A stretch of 8,255 bases of DNA from Verrucomicrobiales bacterium. Lineage in GTDB: Bacteria; Verrucomicrobiota; Verrucomicrobiia; Verrucomicrobiales; Verrucomicrobiaceae. The translations under genes and the position numbers were made by a program. Shown here piece by piece: positions 5,368 through 8,255 of this stretch. Where the stretch lies: NCBI GenBank assembly GCA_003506995.1, contig DNXB01000580.1, forward strand, positions 1-8,255, read 5' to 3'. The notes under the pieces are model-generated. The model saw nothing but the letters and a program-made list of their open reading frames with translations, made no database searches and was not told the DNA's origin. How positions within the stretch are numbered: the stretch's first letter is position 1; every line of letters starts with the position of its first letter.

Positions 5368-8255
5368 TGGCTCCAGATCGGTCACCTCAACGCGCACAAA
5401 TTTGCGCTCAACCACCGCTGGGTCAGCAAGAACTCTGAATATGACAGTCTCAGTCACCCCGTCTGGATTGGGAGTGGCGGCGCCATACTGCTGAATTTGA
5501 GTTTGGGTCCGGTCCCAGGATGTCAAGTTGTCGGAAACCGCCACCACATAATGGATGTTGTTGCGTTCAATCCGCCGGACAAAACTGATCATCAGGTATT
5601 TCTTGCCGTCCAGAACGTTTGTGGCCAGCGAACCAACAGCGTACTCGTTGGGTGACGAACCTTTGTTGGGATCAAGGTTGAAGGCGAACTCAGCGAAGTT
5701 ATTGAGCATGTCCCCGTCTGGATCGGCGTTTTTTGCCTGATCCGCAAGCGAGCGGTTTTTCAAAAAATAGCCCGCCCAGTTTCCAAACTGGCCGACCTCG
5801 TAGAGGAGTCCCTTCTTGCGCAAGGCGTCATTGATTCGTGCCTGGGTCACACTTGGCGCAACCCCGCCAAACGTAGGATCAGGAGTAGTGCTGGACACCG
5901 CCTTGTTACCGAACAGACCTGGGAGCCTTGCACGCAGCGGCATGTTTGAGGATGTGATGGCTTGAGAGAGGTCCAGGGTTTCTCCTGCGACATTGGCCGG
6001 GCCATTGAGCGAGTCCGAGGCCTGCTGGGCATGCGCGCGGGCGTTGGCCTCCATGGCTTCGTATTCGCTGGAGAGAGGGAAAAGATGCCTTTCATCCGCA
6101 GGATTGGCACGGGTGTTCCTCACGAAGTCGGAGCCGGCTTGGTAATGACTGTTGGCATTCTGGATGGCAGCCTTGAAAGCAGCGCGCTGATCATTCCCGG
6201 TCAGATCAAGCAGATTTGACACTGAGTCGATCAGAGACTCCGCGGTGAGATTGTCCTGGTTTGTCTGCGTGACCAGATTGGTCACAGAAGCGCCGGCATC
6301 GTAGGTTTGCAGCAGCCGGATCATCGCCTCGATGAGGTGCGTTGAGGCAAGGATCAGAGACACATCACCAGCGTCTATCCGTGCATAGCGTATTGTTGTC
6401 TCACTGTCCGAAAGCGAGGCCTGAAACGAGGGGGCGGACGCCTTGGCAAGATGGGCGCGGATGGTGGACAGCGCCGGCAGCACCGTGTTGCCAAGATAGT
6501 CGATGGCGTGCGAGGTATGGGTGCCCGGTGTTGCGATCAGATCGCCATTGGCATCTCGTGGAATGCTGTAGCCGCCCTGGTACAGGTCTCCACCGGCAAC
6601 ACCTAGACCGGCGAGCGCGGACTGAAAAGCCCCCGCCTGCTCCAGCATGGCAAACCCCGTGAGAGCCTTCAGAAAATTGGCTTCTGCGTGATCAGCGTCG
6701 ATGGCGAGCGCGGCGGCAAACTGAGCGTCTGCGTTTGCGAGTGCCGCAGCATTCTGCTGCTGAAGGTAGGCGCGGCCAAGAGGGACTCCCGGTGTGTTGA
6801 TTTGCGAGTATTGCAGGTGGGCCGCGCCGATGTCGCCCAAGGTTTCTCCACTCACGCGGATATGATAGGTCGTGCCCGCCACAGCGTTCAGCGCCAGGCT
6901 GCTGCGACCTGAGTCGTTCGCGTCATGATTTTCCGCGACCAGGCTCAGGGCACTGAGGCTGGAACCGGTGAAAACCTCAAGCACGGTGTCAAAATCAGCC
7001 CCAAGCGTGTCAAAGCTGAAGAAGCCGTCAGCCGGGGCGGTCCAAGTCCACCAGATGGTGCGCTGGGTGGAGGGCATCCAGAAAAAGACGGGGTGTCCCG
7101 GCTCGCCACTCTCAGTGTTGGTGCCGAAGTCGATCCAGCTCGCTGAACTCCCGCTGGCCGCCGAACCCAGACCAATGGCGCTGGCAAAATCGTTGTTCGC
7201 CGGTGTTTGCGACACACACAGCACAAAAGATCCCGAATAAACCACCCCCGCCGTGTAGCTGGCACCATCCACGGCGATCTGGTAAGTCGTTCCCGCAGTG
7301 GCGGCAAAGCTCACGGTTGCAGGAGCCCCCCAGCTCGCGCTTCCAACCTGCGCCAGCGCTTCAACACTGCTCCCTGTGTAGAGTGCGAGGATGCAGTAGT
7401 TGTTAAAGTTCCCAAGTCCCTGCAAATACGCGTTATACGTTCCGCTGGAAGGTGCCGTCCAGGTGTACCAGACAGACTTTCCGCCGGTGTTGCCAGCGTG
7501 AAGCGGCTCGCCAGCTTCCTTGGTGGCCCCGTTGTTGTAGCCGTTCGCTTTAACGAACCCGCCGGAGAGCAGAGTTCGACTGGCAAAGCTGTCGTTTCCC
7601 GGAGCGCCCACAGGATCGCTGATCTTGAGCGTAAAGCTGCCTGAGTATGGCATGCTCCCGGTGTCCACGGCAATGTGGTAAGTCACCCCGGCGGCGGCGT
7701 TGAAAGTGGCAAAATTTCCTCCGCCCGTCACCCCGGCGGAAGTGAGGCTTGCCACCTGGGTTCCGGTGTAAACACCCATGAGCGGATAAAACGTGGCCCC
7801 CGCGACCTCAAGAGTCACCTCGCCTGCCGCTGGCGCGGTCCAGCTCCACCACACCGATTTGCCACCTGCTAATCCTGCATGATCCGGCTCGCCTGCTTCC
7901 TTGCTGGCGCCTGAATTGCTGCCGGTCGTGCTGGTCTGGCCGCCAGGCAGGATGATGCGTGAGGCAAAGGAATCATTGGCAGGCGGTGGAACAATGCTTC
8001 CAATGTTCAACGTGAAGGATCCCGAAGAGGAGTCGTAGCCATCCACCGCGATCCGGTAGGTGGTTCCAGCCTGCACCTGGACGTATGCGGTTCCACCAAA
8101 GGCAGCACTGCCAGCCATTGTCAGGCTGTTCACCGCCGTGCCGCTGTAGATTCCCAGCAGAGTGTTGAAGCTCGCATTGTTGATCCACATCTGGCACTCC
8201 CCCGAGATCGTTGCGGTCCACTCGTACCAAACGGAACGCCCGCCAGCGTAAGAGG
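5365..8255 (-). CDS. Giant surface/secreted repeat protein, 5'-partial
   Basis: The frame runs through the right edge (962 complete codons visible), so the true start lies outside the window; the Met at 8190 is internal because the repeat pattern continues upstream of it (AGGRSVWYEWTATISGE). Numbering from that Met, about 1-463 hold one partial and three full repeats of ~127-134 residues with the pattern NDSFAS..., KEAGEP.HAG..GGKSVW(W/Y).WTAP, G(V/I)Y(T/S)G....SLT, AGTTY.IAVDG...GSF.L. These are beta-sandwich-like extracellular repeats resembling bacterial pre-peptidase C-terminal (PPC) domains. Residues ~470-815 are mostly helical, starting with a TPR-like stretch (ANADAQFAAALAIDADHAEA), with no family I recognise. 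Residues 822-840 (ADPDGDMLNNFAEFAFNLDP) are a Ca-binding, TSP3-like loop, followed by a terminal beta segment with YVVAVSDNLTSW, common at the ends of verrucomicrobial exported proteins. No PEP-CTERM anchor follows. It is probably exported, with adhesion or a structural role possible but unproven. Confidence 0.85.
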   Translation of the reverse strand, partial: SYAGGRSVWYEWTATISGECQMWINNASFNTLLGIYSGTAVNSLTMAGSAAFGGTAYVQVQAGTTYRIAVDGYDSSSGSFTLNIGSIVPPPANDSFASRIILPGGQTSTTGSNSGASKEAGEPDHAGLAGGKSVWWSWTAPAAGEVTLEVAGATFYPLMGVYTGTQVASLTSAGVTGGGNFATFNAAAGVTYHIAVDTGSMPYSGSFTLKISDPVGAPGNDSFASRTLLSGGFVKANGYNNGATKEAGEPLHAGNTGGKSVWYTWTAPSSGTYNAYLQGLGNFNNYCILALYTGSSVEALAQVGSASWGAPATVSFAATAGTTYQIAVDGASYTAGVVYSGSFVLCVSQTPANNDFASAIGLGSAASGSSASWIDFGTNTESGEPGHPVFFWMPSTQRTIWWTWTAPADGFFSFDTLGADFDTVLEVFTGSSLSALSLVAENHDANDSGRSSLALNAVAGTTYHIRVSGETLGDIGAAHLQYSQINTPGVPLGRAYLQQQNAAALANADAQFAAALAIDADHAEANFLKALTGFAMLEQAGAFQSALAGLGVAGGDLYQGGYSIPRDANGDLIATPGTHTSHAIDYLGNTVLPALSTIRAHLAKASAPSFQASLSDSETTIRYARIDAGDVSLILASTHLIEAMIRLLQTYDAGASVTNLVTQTNQDNLTAESLIDSVSNLLDLTGNDQRAAFKAAIQNANSHYQAGSDFVRNTRANPADERHLFPLSSEYEAMEANARAHAQQASDSLNGPANVAGETLDLSQAITSSNMPLRARLPGLFGNKAVSSTTPDPTFGGVAPSVTQARINDALRKKGLLYEVGQFGNWAGYFLKNRSLADQAKNADPDGDMLNNFAEFAFNLDPNKGSSPNEYAVGSLATNVLDGKKYLMISFVRRIERNNIHYVVAVSDNLTSWDRTQTQIQQYGAATPNPDGVTETVIFRVLADPAVVERKFVRVEVTDLEP
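5671..5727 (-). other. Calcium-binding-like DxDGDxLxNxxEF loop
   Basis: The minus strand encodes ADPDGDMLNNFAEFAFNLDP, a TSP3/dockerin-like acidic loop of the DxDGDG(L)xNxxEY type, here with Met in place of the usual second Gly. It joins the helical middle region to the C-terminal beta domain of the repeat protein. Confidence 0.65.
6802..8255 (-). repeat. PPC-like protein repeat array encoded in the giant gene
   Basis: The units are about 7993-8255 (partial at the edge), 7615-7992, 7210-7614 and 6802-7209. Each begins with ND(S)FAS and contains the (K/R)(S/T)(V/I)W(W/Y).WTA core and the AG(T/V)TY(R/H/Q)I box. The last unit is the most diverged: it has SWIDFGTNTESGEPGHP and lacks the GGKS before the Trp pair. 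The repetition is clear in protein and weaker in DNA, pointing to old rather than recent duplication. Confidence 0.85.

Noticed and set aside
6801..8255. CRISPR-like or recent DNA tandem array in the repeat gene
   Set aside because: The repeats are 380-405 bp, protein-level and diverged, without short identical repeats or unique spacers.

Overview
The window is about 60% GC and reads like a chromosomal segment of a Verrucomicrobiota/Planctomycetota-type bacterium. This is inferred from gene content only: a secreted type I sulfatase, a very large envelope protein built of repeats of the form ND(S/-)FAS...GGKSVWW.WTAP...YTG...AGTTY.IAVDG with a DxDGDxLxNxxEF tail, and a large membrane-anchored M48-like peptidase. 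There is no rRNA, tRNA, CRISPR array or recognisable transposase.

Layout. Positions 1-417 are a decayed-looking left edge. Nothing recognisable lies before about 138, then 138-317 encodes only the C-terminal winged-helix module of DprA/Smf, with an in-frame 18-bp tandem duplication. Next come a small three-helix membrane protein of unknown function (418-885) and, overlapping it by ATGA, a HigA/XRE-type helix-turn-helix protein (882-1196), both on the plus strand. Converging on them is a 762-residue minus-strand M48-like metallopeptidase (1229-3517). It has an intact HELSH zinc motif but an altered second motif. A 141-bp AT-rich divergent intergenic region (3518-3658) separates it from a plus-strand secreted sulfatase (3659-5092) with the C-S-P-T-R formylglycine motif. 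The sulfatase stop codon is embedded in a 55-bp pair of inverted GTAG-plus-palindrome elements (5089-5143) with the structure of a REP doublet (REPIN/BIME). Then follow a possible frameshifted gene remnant (5156-5367, minus) and the 3' part of a giant repeat-containing surface or secreted protein (5365 to beyond 8255, minus; its start is outside the window).

How the genes relate. The genes do not form one pathway. The only operon-like arrangement is the membrane protein plus HTH pair, which is unusual because HigA-like antitoxins normally pair with a RelE/HigB toxin that is not present here. The sulfatase and the repeat protein are both predicted to be exported and fit a polysaccharide-degrading, surface-protein-rich lifestyle. 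The most noteworthy signals are the REP-like doublet with compensatory arm changes, the orphan DprA tail, the toxin-less antitoxin pair, the variant M48 motif and the variant sulfatase metal-site residues. I do not see a clear multi-gene novel defence or biosynthetic system.
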